From an uncultured Pontibacter sp. (GTDB lineage Bacteria; Bacteroidota; Bacteroidia; Cytophagales; Hymenobacteraceae): a stretch of 64,000 nt of DNA. Position numbers and translations under genes: made by a program. Positions within the stretch are counted from its first letter, which is position 1, and every line of letters starts with the position of its first letter. The notes beneath the pieces were generated by a model, which did not search any database, was not told where the DNA came from, and saw only the letters and a list, made by a program, of their open reading frames with translations. The stretch is taken from NCBI RefSeq assembly GCF_947492645.1, contig NZ_CANLMZ010000008.1, positions 496,001-560,000 of the forward strand. Reading direction: 5' to 3'. Positions 51,974 to 61,586 of the stretch are shown in pieces.

Positions 51974-53719
51974 ATGTTAAGAACTCTACTTGTATTTACC
52001 CTTACAATATTCTTGAGCTATAACGTAGCTTCTCAGCCAGGCTTTACATCTGTAGAACCATTAGATGCTATAACAATATCTTCTGCCAGCACCGGCGAAA
52101 AACCACAATCTAAAGTATGGACATACGCTGGAAAGCATTGGGCTGTGCTGCCGAACTCCAGCGGCACCCACTTATGGCAACTTGATGGGAAAAATTGGAG
52201 AAATGTCTACAGGTTGTCTGCTAAAACAGATTCAAAAGCTGATTGTAAAGTAGTTGATGGCGTTGCTCACATCCTGCTCCAACAAGGAGGAACCGCTCAG
52301 TTAGTATCTCTTGCTTATGACCACGAATCAGGAAGTTACAAGGCATGGCAATCCAGCCCCTCTGCTGTTACAATCCCACTTGACGATGATACAGAAACAG
52401 CCACCCTGGATATAGACGGAACAGGACGCATGTGGATTGCCTTTAACGGAGATGATGACGATGACGAGGAAGGTTATGATGGTAAAGAGACCGATAATAT
52501 TTTTGTGCGCTGGAGCGATCACCCCTATACTACCTGGAGCCAGCGGCACGCCTTGGCCACGGATGTGAATAAAGATGATTTATGCGCTATTATTGCCATG
52601 CCAGGAAAAATAGGAGTATTCTGGTCTGACCAGAATACGAAACGCTTTGGCTTTAGAACGCATATTGATGGTGAGGCCCCAACCTCCTGGACTGCCAATG
52701 AGGTACCCGCTTCGCAATCTGCTTTAAATATTGGTATAGGTATGGCTGACGACCATGTGAACTTAGCCATAGCTAGCAACGGCACCTTATATTGTGCCGT
52801 TAAAACAGGATATGATAATAGCAGCTATCCAGAAATTGCCCTGCTTGTGCGGCGGCCTTCCGGCAGTTGGGATAATTTATACGATGTATCCAGGGCCGGC
52901 ACCAGGGGTATCGTTATACTTGATGAGTTTAATGCTGTAGTTAGAGTTGTGTACACGGAACAAGACGGTGGCGGAAACATATACTATAAAGAATCCAGCA
53001 CTTCTCAAATCTCCTTTGGCATACAGCGTACTTTAATAGCAGGATCATACAATAACGTAACCAGCACCAAACATAACTTTAACGGAGAGGTAGTTATTCT
53101 TGCTTCCAATAGCAGCCAAGCTGTAGGAGTATTAGCAAGAACTCCGGCTGCTACGTTACCTGTAGAGCTTATGAGTTTTACAGTTCTTAAGAAGAAACAT
53201 GATGCGGTACTGCAATGGGCAACTGCATCAGAAGAAAACAATGCGTATTTTGTGATTGAGGCAAGTGCAGATGGAGCAAACTTCACTACCATTGGTTCTG
53301 TTCCTGGAAATGGCACTACATACGCTAAAAGTAGCTACAGTTTTACAGATAAGTATATATCCCGCCGCCACACCGACCAAGTATACTACAGGCTAAGGCA
53401 AGTCGATAATACCGGCGATGAAACCTTAAGCCCTGTCAGAGCTGTAAATCCATCTGCTATGGAGGAGGAACTGCAGGTTCAGGCATTTCCAAACCCGTTC
53501 AAAAATCAACTGCAGGTACAACTAGTAGCACCTGTGGCTGAGAAGGCTTCCCTTATACTGTATAATGTGCACGGGGATTTACTGTACGCTCAAAACACAA
53601 AGCTAAGTGTCGGAGATAATCTCATCAAGCTTTCTGATGTTACACTTGCAAAAGGTCTTTATTTTTTAACAGTAAAAACCGAAACACAACAGCAAGTCCT
53701 GAAGGTGTTCCGTGAGTAG
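51974..53719 (+). CDS. Secreted protein with type IX sorting domain
   Basis: A 581-residue exported protein. Signal peptide (MLRTLLVFTLTIFLSYNVASQ), then a region with repeated beta segments and Trp/Gly-rich turns (HLWQLDGKNWRNV, GRMWIAFNGDDDDDEEGYDG, IGVFWSDQNT) that suggests a beta-propeller of six or seven blades over about 50-385, followed by an ALP/Ig-like domain with LQWATASEENNAYFVIEASADGANFTTIG, and a C-terminal T9SS type A sorting domain (VQAFPNPFKNQLQVQL ... GLYFLTVKTETQQQVLKVFRE). It should be exported through the outer membrane by the T9SS. The function of the propeller is unknown. Confidence 0.85.
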   Translation: MLRTLLVFTLTIFLSYNVASQPGFTSVEPLDAITISSASTGEKPQSKVWTYAGKHWAVLPNSSGTHLWQLDGKNWRNVYRLSAKTDSKADCKVVDGVAHILLQQGGTAQLVSLAYDHESGSYKAWQSSPSAVTIPLDDDTETATLDIDGTGRMWIAFNGDDDDDEEGYDGKETDNIFVRWSDHPYTTWSQRHALATDVNKDDLCAIIAMPGKIGVFWSDQNTKRFGFRTHIDGEAPTSWTANEVPASQSALNIGIGMADDHVNLAIASNGTLYCAVKTGYDNSSYPEIALLVRRPSGSWDNLYDVSRAGTRGIVILDEFNAVVRVVYTEQDGGGNIYYKESSTSQISFGIQRTLIAGSYNNVTSTKHNFNGEVVILASNSSQAVGVLARTPAATLPVELMSFTVLKKKHDAVLQWATASEENNAYFVIEASADGANFTTIGSVPGNGTTYAKSSYSFTDKYISRRHTDQVYYRLRQVDNTGDETLSPVRAVNPSAMEEELQVQAFPNPFKNQLQVQLVAPVAEKASLILYNVHGDLLYAQNTKLSVGDNLIKLSDVTLAKGLYFLTVKTETQQQVLKVFRE

Positions 53720-53766
53720 CAAGCTCAGTAACAACGGCTATACAAGTTGGTTAACATAGAAAAAAA

Positions 53767-53797
53767 CAGCCCATGCAAACAGGTGCTGCACGGGCTG
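53767..53797. terminator. Terminator between convergent genes
   Basis: CAGCCC-a-TGCA (53767-53777) against TGCA-c-GGGCTG (53787-53797). The T run on the minus strand fits the gene ending at 53820. A separate 16-base palindrome AGTATAAATTTATACT lies just to the right, near 53806. Confidence 0.7.
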
Positions 53798-53819
53798 CTA
53801 TTTAAAGTATAAATTTATA

Positions 53820-54278
53820 CTAGCCGGTTATACTTTGTATTCTTTCTGTGATGGCGTCAACTAATTCTTCACTCCAACGCGCTGCTATCGTTTCATACTC
53901 TGATGTTTCCCAGCGTTGGCTGTATTCTTTCTCAAGCCAGTTGGTATTTTTATCGGGGCCTACTGTATAGCAGTTGCGTTCCAGTTTAAAAATCAAGTCT
54001 TTGGTAAGGTCAAACGCGCCGGCTCCAGCTCTTTTAAAACCCTCGAGGCGTAGCTTCAAACCTAACTGCTGTACATTGCCATTTTCTATACTTACTTCTT
54101 CCGCTTCGGCTGCTGTAGGGTCTTTGGTCCAGGTGTCAACCAGGCGCTCCAGCCCAAAATCATTGAACAAGGCTGTAACAGGGGTTATATTCTGGTTTAT
54201 ATGCTGCGCGAGTGCAGGGAGTATGGTATTATACAGGTGCTGTATGGTTTGTTTGTTACGCGTACTTTGTGCGTCCAT
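53820..54278 (-). CDS. Protein of unknown function
   Basis: A 152-residue soluble protein: MDAQSTRNKQTIQHLYNTILPALAQHINQNITPVTALFNDFGLERLVDTWTKDPTAAEAEEVSIENGNVQQLGLKLRLEGF. It has a helical first third and a mixed rest ending with TIAARWSEELVDAITERIQSI. No recognised family. The (ATACT)13 repeat lies about 85-150 bp upstream of its start, where its promoter would be. Confidence 0.6.
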   Translation of the reverse strand: MDAQSTRNKQTIQHLYNTILPALAQHINQNITPVTALFNDFGLERLVDTWTKDPTAAEAEEVSIENGNVQQLGLKLRLEGFKRAGAGAFDLTKDLIFKLERNCYTVGPDKNTNWLEKEYSQRWETSEYETIAARWSEELVDAITERIQSITG

Positions 54279-54360
54279 GTAGGGTAGTGTTTATGTTATT
54301 GCCGATACTGTTTCTATGGCAAGTATACGTATAGCTTTCGCAAAAGCAATACAATACGCT

Positions 54361-54425
54361 ATACTATACTATACTATACTATACTATACTATACTATACT
54401 ATACTATACTATACTATACTATACT
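54361..54425. repeat. (ATACT)13 microsatellite
   Basis: Thirteen perfect 5-base units over 65 bp, with a few degenerate units just before it (ACAAT, ACGCT). It lies between two minus-strand genes, upstream of the one starting at 54278. A 5-bp unit shifts both spacing and frame when the copy number changes. The unit shares TATACT with the window's frequent word. Confidence 0.97.
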
Positions 54426-54495
54426 ACAGATGTTGTTGGGCAGTAACATGTGGGCATCAATTTATAATGCGTGTGTTGGCAACAAAACAAAGCCC

Positions 54496-54747
54496 TTACC
54501 ACTCCATCATACTTTCAATGTTGATCTCGGCTAAGTATGGCTCCAGGGCTTTTTTGCTCTTATAACCTCTTACCATACTTACATAATCTGTATAAGGGTT
54601 GGTCCATATTTCAGCAAAAAAATTACCCAGGTCATAGAGTGCAATTCGATATCCCCTCCTACCCCGATGTGCTAAGAAGGTGCCATGCTGCCAAATTATC
54701 TCTAATCTTGCTGCATGCGAGTGGGTGTTGAAAAATTCGAGGTTCAT
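54496..54747 (-). CDS. Small protein of unknown function
   Basis: An 83-residue soluble protein (MNLEFFNTHSHAARLEIIWQHGTFLAHRGRRGYRIALYDLGNFFAEIWTNPYTDYVSMVRGYKSKKALEPYLAEIN). It has several conserved-looking aromatic turns and no signal peptide. No family recognised. Codon use and context suit a real gene; the (ATACT) repeat lies about 70 bp beyond its stop. Confidence 0.6.
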   Translation of the reverse strand: MNLEFFNTHSHAARLEIIWQHGTFLAHRGRRGYRIALYDLGNFFAEIWTNPYTDYVSMVRGYKSKKALEPYLAEINIESMMEW

Positions 54748-54823
54748 GCAATTGTATACGAAGGCAAAAAATAAAACAGTTACCCGGTACAGGCTATGTT
54801 ATGCTATTCTGGCAGGAGTACTT

Positions 54824-55063
54824 TTAATGGCTTTCTGACTCCTCAGGAATCTTAAAGTCCCAGTATACTTCCAGGGTAGTAGGCTTATCCAGGTAAGCAG
54901 GAAGCGGGGTATAAATCACTAATCCATCTTTAAAAACCTTGTTTCCTGGCTTGGCAAGACGTATTGCCTGCCACATTAGCCTGTCCTGTATTTCCATTTT
55001 TACAGGCCGTCTGCTGTTAATAAACGGGCTGCCTTCTCCAAAACTAAAAACGGTTGTATGCAT
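54824..55063 (-). CDS. Small protein of unknown function
   Basis: A 79-residue soluble protein (MHTTVFSFGEGSPFINSRRPVKMEIQDRLMWQAIRLAKPGNKVFKDGLVIYTPLPAYLDKPTTLEVYWDFKIPEESESH). No family recognised. It is 76 bp upstream of the previous small gene on the same strand, so the pair may be cotranscribed. Confidence 0.55.
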   Translation of the reverse strand: MHTTVFSFGEGSPFINSRRPVKMEIQDRLMWQAIRLAKPGNKVFKDGLVIYTPLPAYLDKPTTLEVYWDFKIPEESESH

Positions 55064-55320
55064 GGCTTATACTTTGTGGGTACAATACATTCTACGTAAA
55101 TTTCAAATTTCAGATTAATTATTTTGTATTCCGTCCCTCTATCCCAATTTTGTCCATATCAGATCAAGTGCCTGGGCATCAGCAAGTATACTTAAGCTTA
55201 AAACGAAGCAGAGCTGCCAGAAACACTTAAACCGGCATAAAACCAGGATATTTCGTACCTTGTTGTTAAATTTATAAGACCAGGCCTGGTGAAGGCTACT
55301 TTAAATCCACTAAAAATTAT

Positions 55321-57519
55321 ATGCAAAAGCAACTTATAACAGCCAGTAAAAAATCAGGTTTGCTGGCATTACTAGCTTTAGCGAGTTGTACTTCTGTACA
55401 GAAACAGGAGCAGTCGCAGCAAACGCCAACAGCCATGGAGCAGAAGCAAACAGAAACAAACCCGCTGCTTAAAGAATGGACCGGGCCTTACGGTGGCGTG
55501 CCAGCATTTGATAAGATGAACCTGGCCGACCTGAAGCCAGCATTAGAAAAAGGCATGGCCCTGAACCTTGCCGAGATAGAGGCAATCGCCAACAACACGC
55601 AGCCAGCAACTTTCGAGAATACCATAGTGGCAATGGAAAGAGCCGGCGAAGAACTAGGCCGTGTGTTCACTTACTACGGTATTTGGGGCAGCAATGTATC
55701 CACACCAGAGTTTAGAGCCATTCAGGCTGAGATGGCTCCGAAAATCTCTGAATTCAACTCTAAGATTTCGCAGAACGAAAAGCTGTTCCAGCGCATCAAA
55801 ACGGTGTACGACAATACCCAGAAAAATCCACTACCTGCTGACCAGCAGCGTGTGGTGCAACTGGTGTATGAAAACTTTGCCATGGAGGGTGCAGACCTGA
55901 GCCCGGAAGCAAAAAAACGCTACGCCGAAATAAACAAAGAGCTTTCTTCGCTTTACACGAAGTTCTCTAACAACATACTGGCCGACGAAGAAAAGTATGT
56001 AGTATACCTTACCAAGGAGCAACTGGGAGGTCTGCCGGAGTCATTTGTGAAGGCATCGGCCAAAGCAGCCGCTGACCGTGGCCAGGAAGGCAAGTATGCC
56101 ATAACCAACACCCGTTCTTCCATGGACCAGTTCCTGACCTATTCGGATGAGCGCGCGCTGCGTGAGAAAGTATGGAAAAACTACTACTCCCGTGCCGACA
56201 ACAACGACGCAAACGATAATAAACAGCATATTGTAGACATCCTTAAACTGCGCAAAGAGCGTGTGCAGCTAATGGGCTACGACAATTTTGCCCAATGGCG
56301 TTTGCAGAACCGCATGGCCAAAACCCCTGAGGCTGCCATGGAGTTGATGAATGCCGTATGGCCTGCTGCCATTGCCAGAGCCAAAGAAGAAGTGGCCGAT
56401 ATGCAGCAGGTAGCCAACAAAACAAGCAAGACTAAGATTACCATAGCGCCCTGGGACTACCGCTACTACGCCGAAAAAGTGCGCCAGGAAAAGTATGACC
56501 TGAACTCTGATGAGGTGAAGCAGTACCTGGAGCTGGGCAACCTGACACAGGCAATTTTCTATACTGCCGGTGAGCTGTTCAACTTTAAGTTCACGCCGGT
56601 AGCCGAAGGCTCTGTGCCTGTTTTTCATGAGGATGTGAAAGTATGGGAAGTAACAGACAAGACAACAGGCGAGCATATCGGCCTGTGGTACCTTGATCCG
56701 TTTGCACGCCAGGGTAAGCGCTCCGGGGCATGGGCTACTACTTACCGCGCCCACACTACTTTCGACGGCAAAGAAACTGTATTGTCATCAAACAACTCGA
56801 ACTTTGTGAAGCCTGCCCCAGGCGAGCCGGTGCTGGTATCCTGGGACGATGCGGAGACGTTTTTCCATGAGTTTGGCCACGCGCTGCACTTCCTGGCATC
56901 TAACGTAAAGTATCCAACCTTAAACAGCGGCGTACGCGATTATACTGAGTTCCAGTCGCAGTTGCTGGAGCGCTGGTTATCTACTGATAAAGTGATTAAC
57001 CAGTTTCTGAAGCACTACAAAACAGGCAAGCCAATGCCTAAGGAATTAGTAGCCAAGATTGAGAAAGCCTCTACCTTTAACCAAGGCTTTGCCACTACCG
57101 AGTTCCTGGCATCTGCTTTGATGGACATGCACTTCCACCTGGCTGATCCTAACAACCTGGACCCGGCCAAGTTCGAGCGTGAAACACTTGCTAAAATGAA
57201 CATGCCAAAAGAGATTGTGATGCGTCACCGCTCTCCGCATTTCGGACACGTATTCTCTGGCGAGGGTTACGCTACGGGTTACTATGGTTACCTGTGGGCT
57301 GATGTGCTTACATCTGACGCAGCAGAAGCCTTTGCAGAAGCACCAGGCGGGTTTTATGATAAGCAAGTAGCAGACAAATTAGTTAAGTACCTGTTTGCAC
57401 CGCGCAACTCCATGGACCCTGCCGAGGCATACCGTAAATTCCGTGGCCGAGACGCCAAGATTGATGCGTTGATGCGTGACCGCGGTTTCCCGGTTCCGAA
57501 GCCGCAGTCGAAGAAATAA
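55321..57519 (+). CDS. M3 family metallopeptidase (peptidyl-dipeptidase Dcp-like) lipoprotein
   Basis: A 732-residue zinc peptidase with a lipoprotein signal (LLALLALASC, Cys about residue 23), so membrane-anchored in the envelope. The long helical M3 body contains the catalytic ETFFHEFGHALHFLAS (HExxH), and the downstream Glu and the YATGYYGYLW block near the C-terminus are typical of Dcp/oligopeptidase A. It releases dipeptides or cuts short peptides. Usual Dcp in E. coli is not lipidated; periplasmic lipoprotein forms are common in Bacteroidota. Ends before the terminator at 57574. Confidence 0.93.
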   Translation: MQKQLITASKKSGLLALLALASCTSVQKQEQSQQTPTAMEQKQTETNPLLKEWTGPYGGVPAFDKMNLADLKPALEKGMALNLAEIEAIANNTQPATFENTIVAMERAGEELGRVFTYYGIWGSNVSTPEFRAIQAEMAPKISEFNSKISQNEKLFQRIKTVYDNTQKNPLPADQQRVVQLVYENFAMEGADLSPEAKKRYAEINKELSSLYTKFSNNILADEEKYVVYLTKEQLGGLPESFVKASAKAAADRGQEGKYAITNTRSSMDQFLTYSDERALREKVWKNYYSRADNNDANDNKQHIVDILKLRKERVQLMGYDNFAQWRLQNRMAKTPEAAMELMNAVWPAAIARAKEEVADMQQVANKTSKTKITIAPWDYRYYAEKVRQEKYDLNSDEVKQYLELGNLTQAIFYTAGELFNFKFTPVAEGSVPVFHEDVKVWEVTDKTTGEHIGLWYLDPFARQGKRSGAWATTYRAHTTFDGKETVLSSNNSNFVKPAPGEPVLVSWDDAETFFHEFGHALHFLASNVKYPTLNSGVRDYTEFQSQLLERWLSTDKVINQFLKHYKTGKPMPKELVAKIEKASTFNQGFATTEFLASALMDMHFHLADPNNLDPAKFERETLAKMNMPKEIVMRHRSPHFGHVFSGEGYATGYYGYLWADVLTSDAAEAFAEAPGGFYDKQVADKLVKYLFAPRNSMDPAEAYRKFRGRDAKIDALMRDRGFPVPKPQSKK

Positions 57520-57573
57520 CTCCCCCGTGTGCTGCTGATGCATTTGTTTTAGGCAGTAAGTATGAAGTATAAC

Positions 57574-57609
57574 AGAAGCCCCGCAGACCATGTAATCTGT
57601 GGGGCTTCT
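57574..57609 (+). terminator. Terminator of the M3 peptidase gene
   Basis: Fourteen-base arms (57574-57587, 57596-57609) with one G-T pair around an 8-nt loop, followed by TTGTTTTT. Confidence 0.88.
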
Positions 57610-57733
57610 TGTTTTTAGAACGTGTTTGCTTCGGAAAGCCGTGCCCCTACCTCCTTGGCGCTTGTGTGGCATAACTTTTACAAGTTCGCTTCGTCTTTAG
57701 TAGTACAATATATCAAACTAACGACTGGAGCTA

Positions 57734-58891
57734 TTGAAGATAACTTTACCACACGGCTTACTTTGGATTTTTCTCCTGATCAGTACCATCTGCCACGCGC
57801 AATATCCGGAGGATAAACCCGAAGAAAAGCCATACCTTAAATTGGGAGGGGCAGTACGCTTTAACTACAACCTCTCCACCTGGAAAGAGGACCAACTGGA
57901 GCGCGGCGGGGATTTTGGTTTCGACCTGTTCCGTATCAACGCTGAAGCTGAATATCGCGGAATCAAACTAAATGCAGAGTTTCGCCACTACTCGCAGGCC
58001 TTTGGGGGCGGCTTTCTGAAACAGGGATGGTTCCAATACGATTTTTCAGAACGCTCTCAGCTTCAGGTCGGCCTTAACCAGGTGCCTTTTGGCATTCAGC
58101 AGTACAACTCCAACAACTGGTTCTTTAACATCACCTATTATGTGGGCTTTGAAGATGACCACGACATGGGTGTAAAGTATATCCACGACTCCGGCCGCTG
58201 GCAATGGCAGGCAGCATACTACAAAAGTGCCGAGGAGTTTGTGTTTGGATTGGCAGAACCAAGCCCCAACCGCTACTCCTACGACGTAACAGGCCGCAAC
58301 AAAGAAAACAACCAGCTTGATTTTAAAGTTGTAAGGCGACTGGGCGATAGCCTGGCGCATAAACTGGGCATATCGCTGCAGGGCGGGCTGCTCTACAACA
58401 TCGACACCGAGCAGAACGGCACTCGCTACGCAGGCGCGGTGCATTACGAGCATCAGGCAGCCCACAGCCCCTGGAATTTAAAGCTGCAGGCTATGCTCTA
58501 CCGCATCAACCCGAAGTATGCCCCCGGTACCGACCTAGGCTATGTTGAGATGGGCGCTTATGGCTCTAACTACAATGTTGCCAACAAAGGAGAGATTTAT
58601 ACGGCAGGCATCGCATACCATATCCCTGTGGATACCCGCCTGCTGCAAGCCATAGACATTTATAACAACTATGGCTACTACAACAAACGGCAGCATGGCT
58701 CTGAAAATGCACACATGAATGTTCTCGGAGCCCTTTTCACAGCCGGCCCCATGTATATCTATACCGATGCAGCTTTGGGTTACAACCACCCCTGGCTGGG
58801 CCCAGAGTGGACAAACGCTTTTGCCACAGGCACGCCAGGTACAACTAAATGGCACATGCGCTTTAACATTAACATGGGCTATTATTTCTAA
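57734..58891 (+). CDS. Outer-membrane porin-like protein
   Basis: A 385-residue predicted beta-barrel. The frame starts at TTG 57734, which gives a signal peptide MKITLPHGLLWIFLLISTICHAQ. Alternating beta segments with aromatic ends (YLKLGGAVRFNYNLSTW, FDLFRINAEAEYRGIKLNAEFRHYSQ, GWFQYDFSERSQLQVGLNQVPFGIQQYNS) and a C-terminal HMRFNINMGYYF are porin-like, close to phosphate-selective porin O/P or OprB-like proteins. It directly precedes a BCCT transporter, so it may let compatible solutes or their precursors cross the outer membrane. This role is inferred. Confidence 0.8.
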   Translation: MKITLPHGLLWIFLLISTICHAQYPEDKPEEKPYLKLGGAVRFNYNLSTWKEDQLERGGDFGFDLFRINAEAEYRGIKLNAEFRHYSQAFGGGFLKQGWFQYDFSERSQLQVGLNQVPFGIQQYNSNNWFFNITYYVGFEDDHDMGVKYIHDSGRWQWQAAYYKSAEEFVFGLAEPSPNRYSYDVTGRNKENNQLDFKVVRRLGDSLAHKLGISLQGGLLYNIDTEQNGTRYAGAVHYEHQAAHSPWNLKLQAMLYRINPKYAPGTDLGYVEMGAYGSNYNVANKGEIYTAGIAYHIPVDTRLLQAIDIYNNYGYYNKRQHGSENAHMNVLGALFTAGPMYIYTDAALGYNHPWLGPEWTNAFATGTPGTTKWHMRFNINMGYYF

Positions 58892-58909
58892 CGTTATAAA
58901 ACAGGATGC

Positions 58910-60574
58910 ATGAGTAAAGTAAAAAATGACACAAAGAAATCGTTTGGCTTAGACGTGAATGGGCCGGTTTTCTGGTCCTCTATTGTGTTTCTGGTGATAA
59001 GTATAGCCCTGGTGCTAATTTTCAGAGAAGATGCTGAAGCTTTCTTCAGCGCAACCCAGGCGGCCGTTACGTCTAACATGGGTTGGCTGTTTATACTTAG
59101 TGTAAACATTTTTGTCGTATTCTGCTTCTACATGGCTTTCAGCCGTTTCGGAAAAATAAGGTTGGGAGGCCAGCATGCGAAGCCTGAGTTCAGTACCTCT
59201 GCCTGGTTTGCCATGCTGTTTAGTGCCGGTATGGGCATAGGGTTACTTTTCTGGAGTATTGCAGAGCCGCTAAACCATTTTCAGACCCCTCCTTTGGGTG
59301 AGCCCAATACACCCGCCGCCGCCCGTCAAGCCATGAACTTCACGTTTCTGCATTGGGGACTTCATGCCTGGGCCATATACGCGCTGGTAGCGCTGGCAAT
59401 GGCCTATTTCACTTACAACCGGCAGTTGCCTCTTACTGTACGCTCAGCCTTTTACCCTTTTCTGGGTGAGCGCATCCATGGTGTGGTGGGGCATGTGATC
59501 GATATTCTGGCAGTAATTGCAACCCTTTTTGGCCTGGCAACCTCCCTAGGCCTGGGTGTGCAACAGGTTGCGGCTGGCTTAAACCATGTGTTCCCTGCCA
59601 TCGTGAACGACATCACGACACAGATCATACTTATTGTTGTGATCACAGGCATTGCCACCATCTCAGTAGTAACAGGTGTAGACAAAGGCGTGCGCATCCT
59701 GAGTGAGTGGAACATACGCATTGCTCTGTTTATACTTGTAGCTGTGCTGGTGCTGGGCCCAACTGTTTTTATACTTGGCTCTTATGTGCAGAACACCGGC
59801 TCTTACATTGGTAATTTCATGCAGCTTTCGTTTTGGAACGAGGCCTACTCTACCCGAAACTGGCAAGGCGGCTGGACGGTGTTCTACTGGGCCTGGTGGA
59901 TATCCTGGGCTCCGTTTGTAGGCATTTTTATTGCGCGGGTATCTAAAGGGCGAACCATAAAAGAATTTATACTTGGCGTGCTCATTGCCCCTTCGCTCCT
60001 CTCCTTCCTTTGGATGACCGCCTTCGGCAGCACCGCCCTGCGCGAGACGCTTGCAGGAGACCCTACCATTGCCGAGGCCGTGGCCGCCGACATGTCTACA
60101 GCCTTGTTTGTATTTTTTGAGCAGCTGCCATTTTCAACGGTACTCTCCGTGATTGGAGTTATACTTGTAGCCGGCTTCTTCGTAACCTCTTCCGACTCCG
60201 GTTCGCTGGTAGTGGTCAGCCTCACATCGGGCGGTAAACTGGATCCGTCAGTTGGCATTCGTGTTTTCTGGGCGTTGGCAGGTGGCGCCATTGCAGCTGT
60301 ATTATTACTGGGCGGCGGCTTACAGGCACTTCAGACGGCCGTTATTATTACGGGCCTGCCCTTCGCCATTATACTTCTGCTGATGTGTTTCAGCCTGTAC
60401 CGGGGCTTAAGCGAGGAAGCCGAGGAAGAAACCAAGTTAGGCAAGGCACAACAGCGCAAGGCATACCAGCAATTAGTAGCCGAAATGCTGGCGAAACGCG
60501 CGCAAAAGCAGGATGCCGGAACAACGCCAAATAAAAGTAACATAAATACACCTCCTAACCCTACAAAGCTATGA
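58910..60574 (+). CDS. BCCT family betaine/carnitine/choline transporter
   Basis: A 554-residue, 12-helix transporter. The BCCT hallmarks are GMGIGLLFWSIAEPL, the Trp-rich signature WTVFYWAWWISWAPFVGIFIARVSKGRTIKEFI, and SSDSGSLVV. The GMGIG motif (not with extra Gly changes of proton-coupled BetT) leaves open sodium or proton coupling. The C-terminal cytoplasmic tail is long and charged (LSEEAEEETKLGKAQQRKAYQ), where osmotic sensing occurs in relatives. It starts 19 bp after the porin gene; the next gene overlaps its stop by four bases. Likely imports an osmoprotectant. Confidence 0.94.
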   Translation: MSKVKNDTKKSFGLDVNGPVFWSSIVFLVISIALVLIFREDAEAFFSATQAAVTSNMGWLFILSVNIFVVFCFYMAFSRFGKIRLGGQHAKPEFSTSAWFAMLFSAGMGIGLLFWSIAEPLNHFQTPPLGEPNTPAAARQAMNFTFLHWGLHAWAIYALVALAMAYFTYNRQLPLTVRSAFYPFLGERIHGVVGHVIDILAVIATLFGLATSLGLGVQQVAAGLNHVFPAIVNDITTQIILIVVITGIATISVVTGVDKGVRILSEWNIRIALFILVAVLVLGPTVFILGSYVQNTGSYIGNFMQLSFWNEAYSTRNWQGGWTVFYWAWWISWAPFVGIFIARVSKGRTIKEFILGVLIAPSLLSFLWMTAFGSTALRETLAGDPTIAEAVAADMSTALFVFFEQLPFSTVLSVIGVILVAGFFVTSSDSGSLVVVSLTSGGKLDPSVGIRVFWALAGGAIAAVLLLGGGLQALQTAVIITGLPFAIILLLMCFSLYRGLSEEAEEETKLGKAQQRKAYQQLVAEMLAKRAQKQDAGTTPNKSNINTPPNPTKL

Positions 60575-61446
60575 TTTCGATAGAAGCCATGATGGTTTGC
60601 TTAGACCTGAGCGACATTGATGAGAAACTGGTTGCCTTTGCCCGTTCCATTTGCGAACGCCTGGAGGTCCGGAAAGTATACTTCGTGCACAACATCAAGC
60701 TGTATGAGCTGGGCGAGGACTTCCGGGAGATGCTGGGGGATGTGGACCTTAGTAAAGAAGTAGAGGCCAACATTGCCGACATTGTGGCAGAGCAATTTAC
60801 CGGAGCCTGCGACCACGAAATACTGGTAAGCGAAGAGCCAAACACCGAAGTTATACTTGCCGACCTCGTGAAACGGTATAAGGTGAAGCTGACGCTGCTA
60901 GGTAAAAAGATGAGTGATAAAAGCACCGGGTCCCTGGGTACCAAACTGCTGCGTATACTGCCGTGCAGCGTGCTGGTATTTCCGGAGACAGCTAGCTTCA
61001 ACATTCAGAAGGTTTTAGTACCGATAGATTTCTCTGATACTTCCGTTCATGCCTTAAGGCTCAGCAAATCCTTATCCGACCAGTTGGGGCTGCAGCTGGA
61101 GATTATGCACGTATACCGGCTTCCAACTCAGTTTTTCCCGCTGATATCGGAGGAGAAGGCTGTAAAAAAGGCCGAAGAAGTGGTGCGTGGAAAGTTCGCT
61201 GATCTACAGAAAAGACACCAGGAGATTGCGGATGTTCCTTATACCTTGGTGCGTGCCGCAAACAAAAGTATAGCAGAGCGCATTGCCCTGCAACTGGAGA
61301 AAGGCAGGCACAACCTCTTGGTGCTCGGCCTGAAGGGAAACAACCCACTCCCGTCGCTTAGCCTTGGCAGCGTACCCACCGAAATGTATAACACCGATAT
61401 AAATGTGCCGTTGTGGCTGGTATACTCAGAGGATGTGATCAAGTAA
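60571..61446 (+). CDS. Tandem universal stress protein
   Basis: A 291-residue protein with two UspA domains. The first (about 1-140) lacks the full ATP motif; the second has VLVPIDFSDTSVHALRLSKSL and the ATP-binding GLKGNNPLPSLSLGS, matching G-2x-G-9x-G-S. The start ATG overlaps the stop of the BCCT gene in ATGA, so the two proteins are translationally coupled. Probably a regulator or companion of the transporter under stress. Confidence 0.93.
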   Translation: MISIEAMMVCLDLSDIDEKLVAFARSICERLEVRKVYFVHNIKLYELGEDFREMLGDVDLSKEVEANIADIVAEQFTGACDHEILVSEEPNTEVILADLVKRYKVKLTLLGKKMSDKSTGSLGTKLLRILPCSVLVFPETASFNIQKVLVPIDFSDTSVHALRLSKSLSDQLGLQLEIMHVYRLPTQFFPLISEEKAVKKAEEVVRGKFADLQKRHQEIADVPYTLVRAANKSIAERIALQLEKGRHNLLVLGLKGNNPLPSLSLGSVPTEMYNTDINVPLWLVYSEDVIK

Positions 61447-61586
61447 TTAGTTACCTGGTGTTAAAGCTGTTGTAAAGTAAAACCTAACCCCTTGGCAACT
61501 TAAAGGCACTGAGGTAAAAAAGGTAGTGTCACTAATTATGCTTAATCCAAAGTAAAAAGTATAAACCTCTGTGGCACCGGCGCGTT

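Noticed and set aside
54316-54534. A plus-strand reading frame with YYTIL repeats
   Set aside because: It is only the translation of the ATACT microsatellite and has no flanking coding signal.
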